This document shows positions 26,089-39,490 of a DNA stretch of 64,000 nucleotides, piece after piece (the first letter of the stretch is position 1; each line of letters starts with the position of its first letter). This stretch comes from Homalodisca vitripennis (Eukaryota > Arthropoda > Insecta > Hemiptera > Cicadellidae). The translations under genes were made by a program, and so were the position numbers. Below the pieces are notes generated by a model. It worked only from the letters and a program-made list of their open reading frames with translations, made no database searches and had not been told where the DNA came from. Where the stretch lies: NCBI RefSeq assembly GCF_021130785.1, contig NW_025778027.1:1-64000 (forward strand), read 5' to 3'.

Positions 26089-29000
26089 ATAGCAGCTATA
26101 CAAAATGTAAACTAAAATACATATTGTGGAGATAATGGCGAACATGGCAACTACCATAATTATTTCAATGGATAAAGAATATTGATACGGAGATTTTTTT
26201 TATACATGTCTTGGATGTGTTCTTAGTTTTCGACTAATACGAATTTCAAAATGATGGCCGTTCAAATAGGGCCTTGTAAAATTGCAACAAGATTATTTTC
26301 TCTCGTAGACACAATACAAAGTTATTTTGTTATATTTCTTAATGTTTCGAGTTAGTGAACATTCAAAGTTTGGAAATGGCCTTCGTAGAGCTACACGAAG
26401 TATTTTTTTTATAATGTTAAGGTAATTACCAAGTTTGTATTTACATAATGTTTAGACAAATCGGTAATATTAAACCATGAGGAGTATGCAAACGTTGGAT
26501 CATTATCAGCCAATTTATACTATAAAACTTATTTTAAATTGTAGTAGACATGAATTCTAATCGATTGCAACCAAACTGTTCGTTTATAAAATCTCGGTAG
26601 CAAAAGATGAAAGGTAATTGAAAATGTGGTTTGTGATTTCCAAATACTTTTATAACAGTTAAACTTGTACATAGTTTGCAAGAACAGAACTAAATACACT
26701 TTTTATATGGAAATGATAAAATTAACTATGACAAAATAATTATTATCAATTGCCTTTATTAGTATGGACGACGCAACGTTAGATGATGGTCATAATGGTT
26801 AATAAGTGTAATTCAGCGGTCTAAGGAAAGATTTCCCCAAGATGGAACATTTGAAAACGTGCGTTTAAGAGGTCATAAACATCAAAGAGGGATTCCAGTA
26901 AAGGACTATTTTACAGATCAATTGCTGCTACTTAACATGAGCTGTTTTTTAGCCTTTGTGATGTTGAAATTTAAAGTCCGTACGTTTAAATTATCTGAAG
27001 CTATACTGAGGTATACAATTATATTTAAAAGTTAGGCAACTTAATTTTCTATACCTTGTACAAATATACGGTGAATGTATTCTGTCCTCTTCAATACTGT
27101 TTGATTATTAAATCTCATACCGTACCCATTTTTAACTTTATTTTATAAATGTAAGTGTATATTTAGGAATTTTAACAAGCAAAATATATTTCAACAAGCG
27201 ATATAATTGTAAACTTGTAATTTCATCCATGGAAACAAAATAAACAACGGTAACTAAATAACAGCTCGTTCCATGTTTCTCGACAACAGTGACTTGAATA
27301 AACAATCACCGACATCACTCAAAACAAGAAAGAGCAAATGAAGTGTCCTCAGTCACGGAAGACAACAGCTAAATTCAATTGTCGAGTGGAAATTTACAAA
27401 ATGTTTGATTTATCTCTTCAATAATTCAGAAGGGAGTAGAGTGAGGAAACAGATGAGTATAACAACAAAACATCAGAATGACAAATGTTTGTTGCAACTC
27501 AGAGGTGGGCTTTGTAATGTTACTGTATGTGATAAACAACTACACACGTACTTTTAATAAAAACATTATTTATGCTGTTTACACCCCTTCAACTGATATA
27601 AAATGTGCTGCAAGATTTTGGTACTTCAAGACAAATAAATATTATGTATTGTTGAAAACAGTTTTTCTGTAAATATCTTGTTCTGGTACTCTTTAAAGTA
27701 GCTGTATTTGCTCCTGTAGTGGCCTGAGATTCTAGGATATATACGAGGTGTGTTTTCTTGTATGGGTCAACGTATGATGATGGTGAATAAATCTGGTTTC
27801 AGGAAAAATTATATAATGAGTGTTGTAACGAATATACCCACTTATATCGATGTCTGACTCGATTAATGTTTTAGAATCTTGTATAAACCTTAATACGCAA
27901 TATAGCTGAAATACGTGCGTTTTTTCTAATACTGCTTTGAATTAAATAAAAAATAACGAAACGGAAAACACCCACGTTAAATTTTCATAACATGCTTAAC
28001 CAAGGGCGTTATGTGTAATTATTGTGTGAACTGGAAAATATCCCGAGAATCTCAGAGATTGTTTGTTATATGTAAGAATCATGCCATAATACTAACTCCA
28101 CGTAGTAATTTCTCTACCTCCCTGCAACTTCCAATCACGAGCTCTTGATGTTGTACAACCTCCATTGGAGGTGTTATCGACAGTTTATAACTACATTATA
28201 GGCAATCAGATAGCATGCAATGATCACTGGAAGTAAATAAATACTACCCCAAACCCACTTTTCACTGATCGAATTTTAAAGCTTGTATTGTACCCTCTTA
28301 CTAGAATCTCCCATTTCTGGATGTTGAGATAACCCAAACCACCCATTGAAATTCTTATTGAGAGAAATCCCAATCCCACAGTTCAATCTGCTCCACGGCT
28401 TCAGGCCAGGAATCTTAATTAATACAAAATTTCGAAATATTTACGCCTTTTGAAGTGTTGGCATACATTAAATTATTTCTCTTTGTTCTAGTATTTTGAA
28501 ATGAAAAAAACTGGGCATTCATTTTATATGTTTTCTTTGTATTTAACTCAAATTTAGTGGTCAGAGTTTAATTTATATTCATTAAACTACATCAACTATA
28601 AACACCACACTAGATTTTGATAATACAATAGATTCTTTCCATAAATTAGTATAAACATCATACGGTTAAAGAATTTCCACATCATAGTATTGACCATTTA
28701 AAATTCTAGAAGTAGTTTACTTGTATTTATTGATCTTCTAGAGTTTGTTGGCTGTTTTTTCCTAAAGGCTACACATTTGGTTTTGTTTTATAATATACAA
28801 GTTCAAAACCAATAGTAAAATAAAACTTGTGAAAAATAATAACTTTTAAGCATATGTTCAAAATTTTTATAGTTTATCCTTAAAAGTAATTCATCTGAAT
28901 TCAATCCCATTTATGATATTTGATGATAACTGAGGATAAGAAGATTTCAAAAAAACTGAAAATCCTCTTCAGGTCTGAGAAAAGTAACATATCAACAACA

Positions 29001-30390
29001 TAAGGCAAAGGACAATTGAAAGTAATAATTGATAATAAGTCATTTATTCTTACTTTCTGGTCCTAATAAACTAAGACTGTTTATGAAAGGGAAATCCAAT
29101 GACTGAGAAGCCGTTATAATTAGTAATTCAGCAGGGATGCATACAGAAACCTTTTCTTTGTAAATCAGTTTTAAATATTAAAGTTAGTGTGATAGAAATA
29201 CCATACAATCGATTGTACATGCCGGCTTAATGATTTAAACGTACATTTAAAAATCAAAATAATTCTTACATTAGTATTAATTTTAGTTCCAATGGATGAC
29301 GAAAGCAATTAACCTTGTATTAAAGACATTAAGGTGACATAATATATTAATACAATACAAGAATAAACAAGCCACATTTCGATTGGGATTGATTACTTTT
29401 CCCAACTAATAGTAACAGCTATGTGTTGTGTTATCCGAAACAATATGTACAAGCTTATAAAAGTGCAAGATTGAAAATACGTATTTTAAACATATGTTTT
29501 TACAAATAATAAGTCACTGCTAGGACGTTTCTCTCAACAGTCTTGCAAAGAAACGGTTGACTAAACACTTAAAAATCTGTTTATAGCTTAAGTATCATGA
29601 TGTATTTTCACAAAAAAGGTTGAAATATATTTTCGAATGTAATTTTTTCGCCATTTATACACCATTTCAGAAGTGTACAATATATTAAATATTAGATTTC
29701 TTTAATAAAAGATATTGTATGTTTTTATTGTATTTTTATAATTGTTTATATTTGTGGGTTAATAATGTGAAACACTCAATCCAAAGTTTAACCTAATTAA
29801 ATGTTACGTATATGTTAATTATGTAATTTGAAGGAACAGACTAGTCCTTGATTTGGTGTCGTAAAAATTATTATATATAAAAGTAAATGTTCTTATAAAG
29901 CAATTTTAATAGATTTTATATTAATATAAAACGCCTAAATTGTCTTATAATTTATGGGATTTTAACAACATATATTTATACCTTTTGGGATTAAGCAATT
30001 GTTTTGAAATGAGCTACTATGTGACAATATTAAATACAAATACGTAATCTTGCTAAAATATTTCTATTGCACTGTTGGGGGGGGGGAGGGGCAGAATAAT
30101 TAAACCAGCGCTTCTGGATCTTCTCCCAATTTTTATATTGTAAGAATTCGGGAATTTATGTCTTTCCTTTCCGTGTATCTCAAAATCTTCGCAAGTGATT
30201 TTGGGTGAGTACAAAATTTAATTCCGAATTACGTTAAATTATTTTCCTAGCCTATACGTAATTTAGGGGTTTTATTACAATAGGGAATTTCATGCAGTTA
30301 CGCAAGACTAAATTGCAGCCTTATTAAAGTAATCTAGTAAAAAGACAGACTGTTAGAAGAAAGACAATTTCTAAGTACAATACTTGTTTT
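26089..30390. other. AT-rich intergenic sequence
   Basis: No gene recognised. There is a G-run at about 30077-30090. Short open frames lack motifs. Confidence 0.6.
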
Positions 30391-30393
30391 TTT

Positions 30394-30960
30394 CAAATTC
30401 AAAATTCAAATTCAAATTACTTTAATTGTATCATATATACAAAAGGGCTAATTTAAGGCTATAAGGTCCTGTATTACAATTAACCATAATATAATTGTAC
30501 AGTACTTAGGTCAAATAAACTATTACATTTAAAATAAAACAAAATTATATAATAAAGGTCTCTATTTTAGTACACAGGCATCCGTCCTCCAAGACCTATC
30601 CCCAACTAACCCATCGCTGACATCGTTTGTAGCAACTTAGATTTTAGTAAGACTGCAAACCGGTTTTTCTGTTTGAACAAAGGATTATTTTTACCTTTGT
30701 AATAGTGCAGATTTGAACTCTTTGTAACTAATGTGAGTAATTTTAGACATTAATAAAAACTCACTTTGTAGCAAGTTCCATTTGAATTTTATAAAATAAC
30801 AAACATAATGGGAACTGGAAAAAATACCACAGTTTGAGTTTAGCAAAAGGTGCACAATAACACTTTGAGAATTATTTTAACCATAAAAATACCTTTATAC
30901 CGACACGGAGAGTTGATTACAATTTAATCCTTCAAGTGTATGCAAGTTTTTTGGGACCGA
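30394..30960 (-). repeat. Possible LINE 3' end fragment
   Basis: On the minus strand it ends in AATTTGAATTTGAATTTTG-like short tandem repeats, a tail style common on arthropod LINEs. The 550 bp upstream is slightly less AT-rich. No RT motif is readable, so this is weak. Confidence 0.35.
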
Positions 30961-31019
30961 TAACCCAAATCGTTATAGAGATATGACAACGTGTCAGGAA
31001 TGAATAATCTTGGAGCATT

Positions 31020-31140
31020 GGAAAATAATTAATTTAATATCACTTGTAAATGAATAAACATTTTCCAATATTAATTTTATCCTTGCGAGGCCTTTCAGAA
31101 TCAATGATTCCATCATCAGGTAACTTCAAAAGTAAATTGG
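31020..31140 (-). repeat. Penelope-like 3'-end fragment, inverted
   Basis: The segment at 31075-31120 (GAGGCCTTTCAGAATCAATG, then ATTCCATCATCAGG) is the reverse of text at 32729-32764 (GGTGATGAAATCATTGATTC, then CGAAAG), which lies just after the Penelope-like coding end. The two are in opposite orientations about 1.7 kb apart. Confidence 0.55.
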
Positions 31141-32149
31141 AAAATGTGTATTGATTTACCTGTGATATTAAATATGTAAAGAAGTTTGGTTTTTTGGCTA
31201 CACTGGTTTTTAAATATAGGGTACGAAATATAACATATTTAACATTATTTTAAACTGGACGACATACTTCCCTTTGCATTTGTATTTACTAAGCAGTCAA
31301 GTAAGAATAAAAGATAATTTATTCTAATTATATTTATAGTAGTATTGTACACTTTTTCAATAAAGAACGAATGCAACATACTGATACAGTTCTGGTAATG
31401 AATAATCGGCTACGCTATACAGACTGATCAATGCACCGGATGTAAACTATTCAAACTATGACCGACACTAGTTTCAGTGTTCCTATTCACTGTTCCATCA
31501 ATTTGTCGCTTCACTTCAACAATCTGCAGCGAGTTGAGATCCATTAATCATAACCGATCGTTGGTGAACGAGGCGCTAACTCTCAACCCGTTGTATGCAT
31601 CATTGTCCTCTACGTTTGATTAACTGCAGAAACAATTAATGTAAATAGCCCACATGTTATGTGTTTATTAGTGTCGATGCTTACATTGGCGAACACTCTG
31701 GTAGCAAATGAAATTAGGCGTTTTGCTGAGAAAGAGACGAAAAAGTCCAAACATAAAAGAAGCTAAGGCGTACCTTTTCTGATTAAAAATTGCAGATAAA
31801 AGTGCAAATACAGTAATAATTTTTGTCGTTCATTTAAAAATTTCACACCAGATTTATAATTACATTTTTTAATTACGTATATTAAGTAATATTAAAGATT
31901 TATATAATTTGAAAGTACTTCTTTTTTTAATTCTATACAATTTAGGTAAATGACATAAACTGATTTTCTTTAAATTGTCTCAAATGTAAAGTACGTAATT
32001 AACTTTATCTAATTTAAATTTAAGCCAATTTTTTAAAGTTTTTAACGGTTACAGCACACAACTAATAGACAACATACTTCATAAATCAATCAAATAAAAA
32101 GTAAGAAAATCTAGAACAACATTACTACGCCTTCTAGATAATAAACAAG

Positions 32150-32800
32150 AATTCATCTGTACAACATGCAGTAACATTTCAAATCTATTACAGAAATGTT
32201 TTAAAAAACATAAAAACAAATACGTCACTTATAAAACAAACAAAAAATTATCACAAATATTAGGACATCCCAAGAACAAAACCACATTCGAAAACAAATC
32301 AGGAATTTATGAAATTAAATGCAACGACTGGCCATACAAAAAGGAACACTCAGACAGGATTCAAAGAACACTTTGCACATATGAAATATGGAAGAAATGA
32401 AAACTCTGCTATTTTGAATCACTTTATTCAATCTGGATACACCATCTCCAATACAAAATTACGATTATTGAAAGAAGTTACTAACACAATACACTTAAAT
32501 GCTTGGGAAACATTTTACACTAACACAAATCAAGTAAAACTTATCAATAATGAAGACGGACTAATTCAAAATTTAATTCTACTCTCATATCAATTTATAA
32601 GAAAATTAAAATGTAACTCTGTTTAAATATTTTATACTGGCGAATCATATATCTAAATCTGTTACCATATGTTATTATAATATATATTATTTAGAAAAAT
32701 GTAAACATTTTATACTTAGTGAAGTGCTTGGTGATGAAATCATTGATTCCGAAAGACGACCTTACACAAAAACGATAGTTATATTTGAACATATTTATTC
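32150..32800 (+). pseudogene. Penelope-like retroelement, C-terminal GIY-YIG region
   Basis: The plus strand reads KLSQILGHPKN, then SGIYEIKCND (about 32301-32330; the GIY part of the nuclease), then after a frame change FKEHFAHMKYGR (about 32360-32395) and a Leu/Asn-rich C-terminus (LNAWETFYTN) ending at 32626. A GIY-YIG nuclease after an RT is the established architecture of Penelope-like elements. The YIG part is degraded, and the RT domain is missing upstream. The 3' flank to about 32800 carries the GATGA...CGAAAG text also found inverted at 31.1 kb. Confidence 0.75.
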
Positions 32801-35800
32801 ATTTATACCAGTGATAGCAAAATACATCAATAAATCTTATTGTAATAGCGTGAATCACACGTTGTCTATTGTTGAAAGTTTACCTTATACATAATTTTAC
32901 TAATATAGAAACAATCATATAATATTGTACTATTGCTATTTTTTACAATTTAATTATAAGTAAATCAATCCCTCATATTGTCCAATGCCATACAACTAAC
33001 AAATAGGTACACTTACAATAATCAAAATAGGATTTTGGGATTCCATACTCGTAACTTAAAAATCTGGTTCCTTAGGTAGGGTAAAGGTTTTTGTAGAACT
33101 CTTTAGGGGACGCTGGTGCAAACTGTGTACTTGAGCTAAAGGCGCTAGATCAAATAAAAGCGCAATATAAGACGATAAAAAACGGAGGATTTGGCCAGAG
33201 TAGCAGCAAAGAACTAAGAAGATGGAACACATAGAATAAGAAGCACAGCTTTATATGACTGGAATTGAAGCGGTTGTATGAATGAAAGAATATTACCTCT
33301 TTTGGCTGAATTTCACAATAACTTCTAATTTCAACTTCAGGTAAATTTATTTTAAACGAGTGTTCAACAAATTTTCTACATTGGTTTTAATTTTTAAATT
33401 ATATGGATTTAATGTAATAAGAAAAATAAAAAGGCGTTTTTAATATTGAGTAGATTGTCAGACGGTAGGCAATAATATTGAAATGTTGTCCTTTGGCAAG
33501 TCTGCTCTTATTACTTGATGATAGGAGTTTTATTCTAAATCAAGCCTTTGCTGTACCGGTTCTTTTTGCAACATCTCAAAAGCTGATGACAAGATATGAT
33601 CTACTTATTAATAAAAGACACCCATCCTAAGTCCTAAAAATAGTAAAATTTTATTAATAACAAATTATTAAATAATACGTTATTTAGTTATAGAAATAAT
33701 AATTATTATATTTTGAAATATTTTGCTTATAAATTAAGTAAAATCAAATTATTCATGAAGTAGAGTAAAAACTATACACTATAATGATAGTAGCAGAATA
33801 CTTGTAAATAAGAATAAATGTGAGGATAATTCTAGAAAACATTATAATTACTTTTGGCGGTGAAGTTAGAATTTCATTAATCTTAAATTTGAAATATTTT
33901 TAACAAGAATTCACACAATTGAAAGTTTTCTTGATTTTATTCATTGAGGTCAAAAAGATCTCCTCCGATTCATTAATACAATATTACTTTCATAAATTAA
34001 AATCTTCATAAGTAGATTACAAATTCTCTCATTGTAAAATATTTTTTCAATGATAAAATGAAACAGTGATCAGTAATAAATTATTATTTATTAAGATACT
34101 GTTTTGTTAAAATAATGTCTATAAAATGAAGCGAAACGGCATGTAACTGAGGTAGAAGATGATTTGTTTCTAGACGAACAATCCCATTCTGTTACATAAG
34201 TTTGAGTTGTCCTTGCTGCGCGATTCCATAAGAATTATTACAGACAAATATGTGGTTCAAACATATATTGTTGCTATTTCATTCAGTCTTGCTCTTTTTT
34301 ATTATCAGGTGTCTTATAATACGTTTGTTTAACACGTATGAAGAATTAATTTAATTTATTCCAGCATTGAAGTTTTTATGGCTCTACCATTAATTTTGAA
34401 CTATAATCTTACAAAGTAATATTGTGAGAAAGTAATAGAGTTTTTTTTAGCTGCACACTGATTAATAAAACGTATTTTTGAACTTTCTATTACTAACGTA
34501 TCAGTGTTCTCATAAATAATGTCAAAAATTGTTAGAAAAAGTTAAATCAACTCAAAAGTGGCAGGTTTGAGATGTATTTATATAATACCGTAAAGTAAGA
34601 GTGGGAAATTACTTAGCATTAATATGAGTTATGCTGCGAAGGCCATGATCTATAAAGTCATAGACATTGATTATGAGTAGAACTGAAGTTTATGGCTCAT
34701 TCATGTTTAAATTTTCCTGCCTTCCGAAGGCAAAATGCATGGCAATATAAAAGTGAAATTTTGATTGAATAGAACCGAGCATGTTTCATTTGTTTCGAAG
34801 AATTACTCACGTGATATAGCCTTGGTTGGTCAAACAGCATTTAATCATACTTGTGACGAGCTGGTTGAGGCTTTATCCAGATGATCATTTGCTCATTGTA
34901 CAGGAGTAGTTGTTGAGTTTGATGAAATATATGTCATAATCCTAACATGACCAGTAAAAGATATCTATGTTTTATTGGTTCTCTGATGGCAAATGAAGTT
35001 TTGTGAGTGGTGTGTGACATCTGATACTGTAAGTGGGAAGCACAATACTGTTATTAAACTAGATGCCTCCCTTTAGTGCGTGATCGCTTGGTATGAAATT
35101 CGGTCATCTGAGAACGTCAAGTTATTGGCGCGTTTGGACCTGATATATTGGACGCATTAGAGGTTTTTTATCCAGCCGACGAACTGCAGTAGGCTGAATA
35201 ATAAGACTACTAAGCTGCAGGGGCTGCTCGTAGTTAGTCAGCACTTACATATACTCATATACATTGTCATGTCCGTGTGTATTAACCAGGCATCTTTAAA
35301 GTGTGTACCGGTGCACATCGTGCTAATAGATTCCTTTTATATTTCATGTTATTTGTACTTTTTTGATGCTACCGTATATTCATAGTAACATAAAAATCAC
35401 ATTTGGAAGTAATGTGTCCAACATTTATATCGTAATATTAACCTTAACTATTTAACAATTTGACTAATTTGGTATTTAGCGAAATAAACATCTTCGCGAT
35501 CACTTGAAATTGAAAATACTGTGTGACGATGATATTTAAATATTTAATATTTTCTACTTTTTAGAGGAATTCTCTTTATACAGTGCATAGAACTGAAACG
35601 CGATCGGATGTTCAATAAAAATAACGTGACCTACTATATCTTTTCTAACAGAATATAAGAGGAGAAAGCACGTGATAAATTTCAATAGCCACATTGTGCA
35701 AACAGAACTTTTGGTTGAGTCTGATTAGAATCGGTAAACTTATGACTTACAGTAGTTATAATTTGATACTAAAGGTCACAAACCACACTGCGGAACCTTT

Positions 35801-37190
35801 ATTGAGTATAACTGTCATTCGATAAGCGAAATGATGACTACACCTATCGCCTTCCTTTGTGATTCTGTGTGAAATATTCGTAAGCCAGCTCAGAGAATGA
35901 AACCTCGCTTATCGACTTTGTTACAATATTTGAAAAATTTACAATGCTACACTTATTTATAAAGTAATACTTTTATACATAGCTTTCCAGGAAAATCGTA
36001 GTCTAATGTATTTAAAATATCAGCGTCAATTTACACGTCATATAAAAATTAAAAAAATGTTTAGTGCTTGAATTCTAATTTGGCTTTTACATACGATGGA
36101 TTTAGAGCCTACATGAACAGTAGGACTAGGATCTCAACAGGACTAGGAAGAGCAACAGAAATACCCACCATTTTTGGATACAGCTAGGTAATCCAATAGT
36201 CACTCTCAATTGTTCCACACACATAAAAGTCACGAAAAACAGTCGAATTAAAATCGGCAATTTCGCATTCCAGCCAATAAGCACAAATATCAGTTTTGTT
36301 GTTGTTGTTTATTAACTCAGAAGAGGTTCAGTTTACTTACCCTTATGGAGAAAGCGTAAAAAACTTGGTAGGTGATTGTCTGTACAAGATTTCTGGAGAA
36401 AAATATTTTAATACTTAACTCACTCTCATTGAAATATGTGAAAAAACACAATTTAACTTACAAACGACAATGAACGACTTTTTCAAATTTGCAACTCTAC
36501 GATGAAAGCACCTTGACTAATTAATCTGTACTAGTTATAAAGAGCAAAAGATATTTGAAACACAAAGGTTTACAAGTAATATAAATAAAAATCAAGTTTA
36601 AAATTAACCTTTAATAGTCAAACTTAAATATAAATTGTTGACAGCTTTTGATCTATTTAAAGAAAAAAATAAAACATGCAATATTCAAACTCTCAGACAT
36701 GACCAAATAGACTTTTTATAATTGAAATTCTAAATTCCTGTAGTAGTTTTACATAATAATAAATGAATGATAGGACTTTTTTAGATCATGTCATAATACA
36801 ATTATCTCTATCTGCTTTGAGATCTCAGCAAAATTCAATCATTATTTATTACATTCATTGAATAAAAAAATAGTTTTGTTCGTATTTGTTATTATATGTT
36901 GATACTAAAAAATTATAAATAAACGGTTCTGATATGTTTTTAGAACTGAGCCGATTAACCAGATTGTTAGTTGTACTCATTTGGGTACTTCTCTGATTGA
37001 ATTATTGACGAAATATTAATTACTTTATTTATTATATTCTTATTATAAATATTTGGGTTATATGTGTAATAAAAGATAAAATGTATCATTACCAGACATT
37101 ATAACATTGTAAGTCCTGGTGACAAATAATAAAACATAGAGTGAATGGGCAAGCGGAGTAGTGGCGACAATAACATAAGATGATACTAGT
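32801..37190. other. AT-rich intergenic sequence
   Basis: I see no gene, RNA gene or structured repeat. No open frame has a recognisable motif. Confidence 0.55.
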
Positions 37191-37510
37191 AATGACAGTA
37201 GATGAGCACGAGTCCTGATGAGAAGAGTTCGCTTGCAATGACAGTAGATGAGCACGAGTCCTGATGAGAAGAGTTCGCTTGCAATGACAGTAGATGCGCA
37301 CGAGTCCTTATGAGGAGAGTTCGCTTGCAATGACAGTAGATGAGCACGAGTCCTGATGAGGAGAGTTCGCTTGCAATGACAGTAGATGAGCACGAGTCCT
37401 GATGAGAAGAGTTCGCTTGCAATGACAGTAGATGAGCACGAGTCCTGATGAGAAGAGTTCGCTTGCAATGACAGTAGATGAGCACGAATCCTGATGAGAA
37501 GAGTTCGCTT
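37191..37510. repeat. 46-bp tandem satellite, seven copies
   Basis: The unit AATGACAGTAGATGAGCACG plus AGTCCTGATGAGAAGAGTTC plus GCTTGC repeats at exactly 46 bp with one or two differences per copy. Because 46 is not a multiple of 3, all frames read as repeats of one another on the minus strand; these are not genes. A diverged related unit lies at about 37648-37700 (AATGGCGGCAGCTGAGTATG). Confidence 0.95.
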
Positions 37511-37984
37511 AATTTACTGGTCATAGTAATGGGATAGTAGAATAATTTATGCAAACACACATCATAACATTACAAGTAATAGTGAAAAATAATACAACAT
37601 AGGATAGTAAGATGACTAGCGGATACAATCCCAAAAGATAATACTAGTAATGGCGGCAGCTGAGTATGAGTTCTAGTAATGATCATTGGCGTACTTTAAT
37701 GCTCGTAGTAATGATATAGTAGAATAGTGTAATCATTTAGTACTACTTTATCAGATAGTTTACTCAGAATTCAAATATAAGTTTATTTTAACACGTAGAC
37801 TGTGACAGAAGCCATACAGCGCAGACCTACTCACGGTATTTGTTTTCACTCAGTAAAGAGGCGGCAAAACGTAATTTTAAATTTAAACAGTTCAATTTTT
37901 GAATTCTAAATAGTTGTACATATTAACGATTTACACACACCCACACAAACATATTTCCATGAATAAAGTGATTTTGAACTTGAA

Positions 37985-38001
37985 TTGAACACATACACAC
38001 A

Positions 38002-38046
<45 letters not shown>
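37985..38046. repeat. (CA)n microsatellite after a LINE-like tail
   Basis: The AC repeat follows TGAATAAAGTGATTTTGAAC and TTGAATTGAAC at about 37960-37990, which resembles a LINE 3' tail on the plus strand. Confidence 0.85.
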
Positions 38047-38049
<3 letters not shown>

Positions 38050-38890
38050 AAAACATATGGCCATTACTTATACATACAATACAATTCGTAAAAAAGATAG
38101 AACAATTGTGTGCACTAAGGAAGGCGAATTATGGAAATATTGCTAATCGTGAAATGTATTTCGCACTGTCCAACCGGACCTATACGTGAAATATAAATAA
38201 ATATTATAGCCCTTTTTTGTTTATGTTTATTGGTTACATGTGACAATTTAACGCTATCCTCTAATGTTACTAGAGTTGCAAACATTGTTGACTTCAAACC
38301 TGATGAATAATAAAGCGGTACTATACTACCAGGGCATTGATTGCCAGACAGACAGAACATACAGGTTCTTACTAATGTATTATTTTTAAAGTTTGGCTGT
38401 TACTAAGATTAAATGAAAGTCCGCAAACTTCTTTGCAGCATGCAGATTAAATGACACACCTTGAACATTGATTTCCAGGAATCTGATACTTTGGCTTAAG
38501 CTCTCCATCGCGATAAACTTTTGATAAGTACATCTTGGTCAGATTTGTCACCTGTCTCTAATTTATTTTGTTCGTATGTTTCCATCTTTCTTGTGTAATT
38601 TAAATAAATGAAAACGTTTCCTCTTTGGAAGTTTACGTAGAAAACGCCTCTTGTTTTATAATTATAAGTTGTATGATATTTGATGAGGTTGAAGTAATAA
38701 ATTATATGATCGAAATAAAATTATGTGAGGATTAATTAATTTTGGTACTAATATTGTTAGAGGAACATTGTTTATTAATGAAGTTCAATTAAAGTCAACA
38801 ATGTAGAGTTTTAATTTTAAAATGTACATTGAATGTTTTCAATTATCTTTATGGATATTAAATTATGTCTTTATTCCTCATGCTCATTTG

Positions 38891-38893
<3 letters not shown>

Positions 38894-38953
<60 letters not shown>
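38894..38953. repeat. (TA)n microsatellite, left flank of the Polinton
   Basis: About 60 bp of TA. It resumes at 57311 beyond the right terminus, so the Polinton inserted within a TA tract. The 6 bp on each side read TATATA, consistent with a 6-bp target duplication but not proof of one in this sequence. Confidence 0.95.
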
Positions 38954-38955
<2 letters not shown>

Positions 38956-39386
38956 TAGATATGAATATGGCGGTTCTGGCGCACTTTTGGGACAGACAGA
39001 AAATCAATGTAAAATACTGTCCATTGAACCATAAACAAATCTAATAAAATCTAACAGGAAAGCACGAATGTTAAATAACCGAATCTTTAGCTGTTTTACT
39101 GTTCAATGTTTGCTTCTACATTTATAAGCTGTTTTAATGAAAAAATCAAAAAATCTTAATAAAAAATCTTTATTCTACAAAGTTAATTGTAACACAGTCT
39201 TTATCTTTTATAGTCTTCTTTCCAGTAACAATCAAGTGTAATTTTTCATTTTTGTTTAATTCTTTAATCTTTTTCTCATCCAAAACAGTCAAAAATCTGT
39301 TCGGCAAGTGTACTTTACAATCTTCCAACTCGGCAATTATTGTAAACCCGAATTTATCTTTCATTTTCTCCAAATTCAAGATTCTA
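38954..39386 (+). repeat. Left terminal inverted repeat of the Polinton
   Basis: Matches 56877-57310 in reverse over its whole length. The one difference I found is a T-run of 4 against 5 near 38984 (GCACTTTTGGG). It includes the last 70 or so codons of the terminal gene. Sequence similarity falls sharply inward of 39386. Confidence 0.95.
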
Positions 39387-39475
39387 TGTTTCTTCCTTTC
39401 TTCCAATTCATTTAACTTCTTATACTCTTTAAACTTACATTCTCCAATATCATTTAACTCTTTCAAGAACTCCAT
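39170..39475 (-). CDS. Terminal-repeat protein, left copy (unknown function)
   Basis: Intact 101-aa Lys/Glu-rich protein: an N-terminal helix (about residues 1-30), then a likely beta-rich segment (KFGFTIIAELEDCKVHLPNRF) and a C-terminal KKTIKDKDCVTINFVE. It is read outward towards the left terminus. Residues from about 31 onward are encoded inside the inverted repeat and are identical to the right copy, while the N-terminal third differs at many positions. I do not recognise a domain; small proteins of this type occur in other insect Polintons as far as I recall. The start is preceded by TTTTCTATTTAAATGG. Confidence 0.8.
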   Translation of the reverse strand: MEFLKELNDIGECKFKEYKKLNELEERKKHRILNLEKMKDKFGFTIIAELEDCKVHLPNRFLTVLDEKKIKELNKNEKLHLIVTGKKTIKDKDCVTINFVE

Positions 39476-39490
39476 TTAAATAGAAAAAAT

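Noticed and set aside
37191..37510. Hammerhead ribozyme in the 46-bp satellite
   Set aside because: Each unit contains GTCCTGATGAG, the first conserved box of hammerheads, but no GAAA box follows in either orientation and no stems close around it.
37191..37510. CRISPR array
   Set aside because: The units are contiguous tandem repeats with no variable spacers, in an animal-type genome.
37058..37560. Three long overlapping minus-strand genes
   Set aside because: They are the same 46-bp repeat read in three frames; 46 is not divisible by three.
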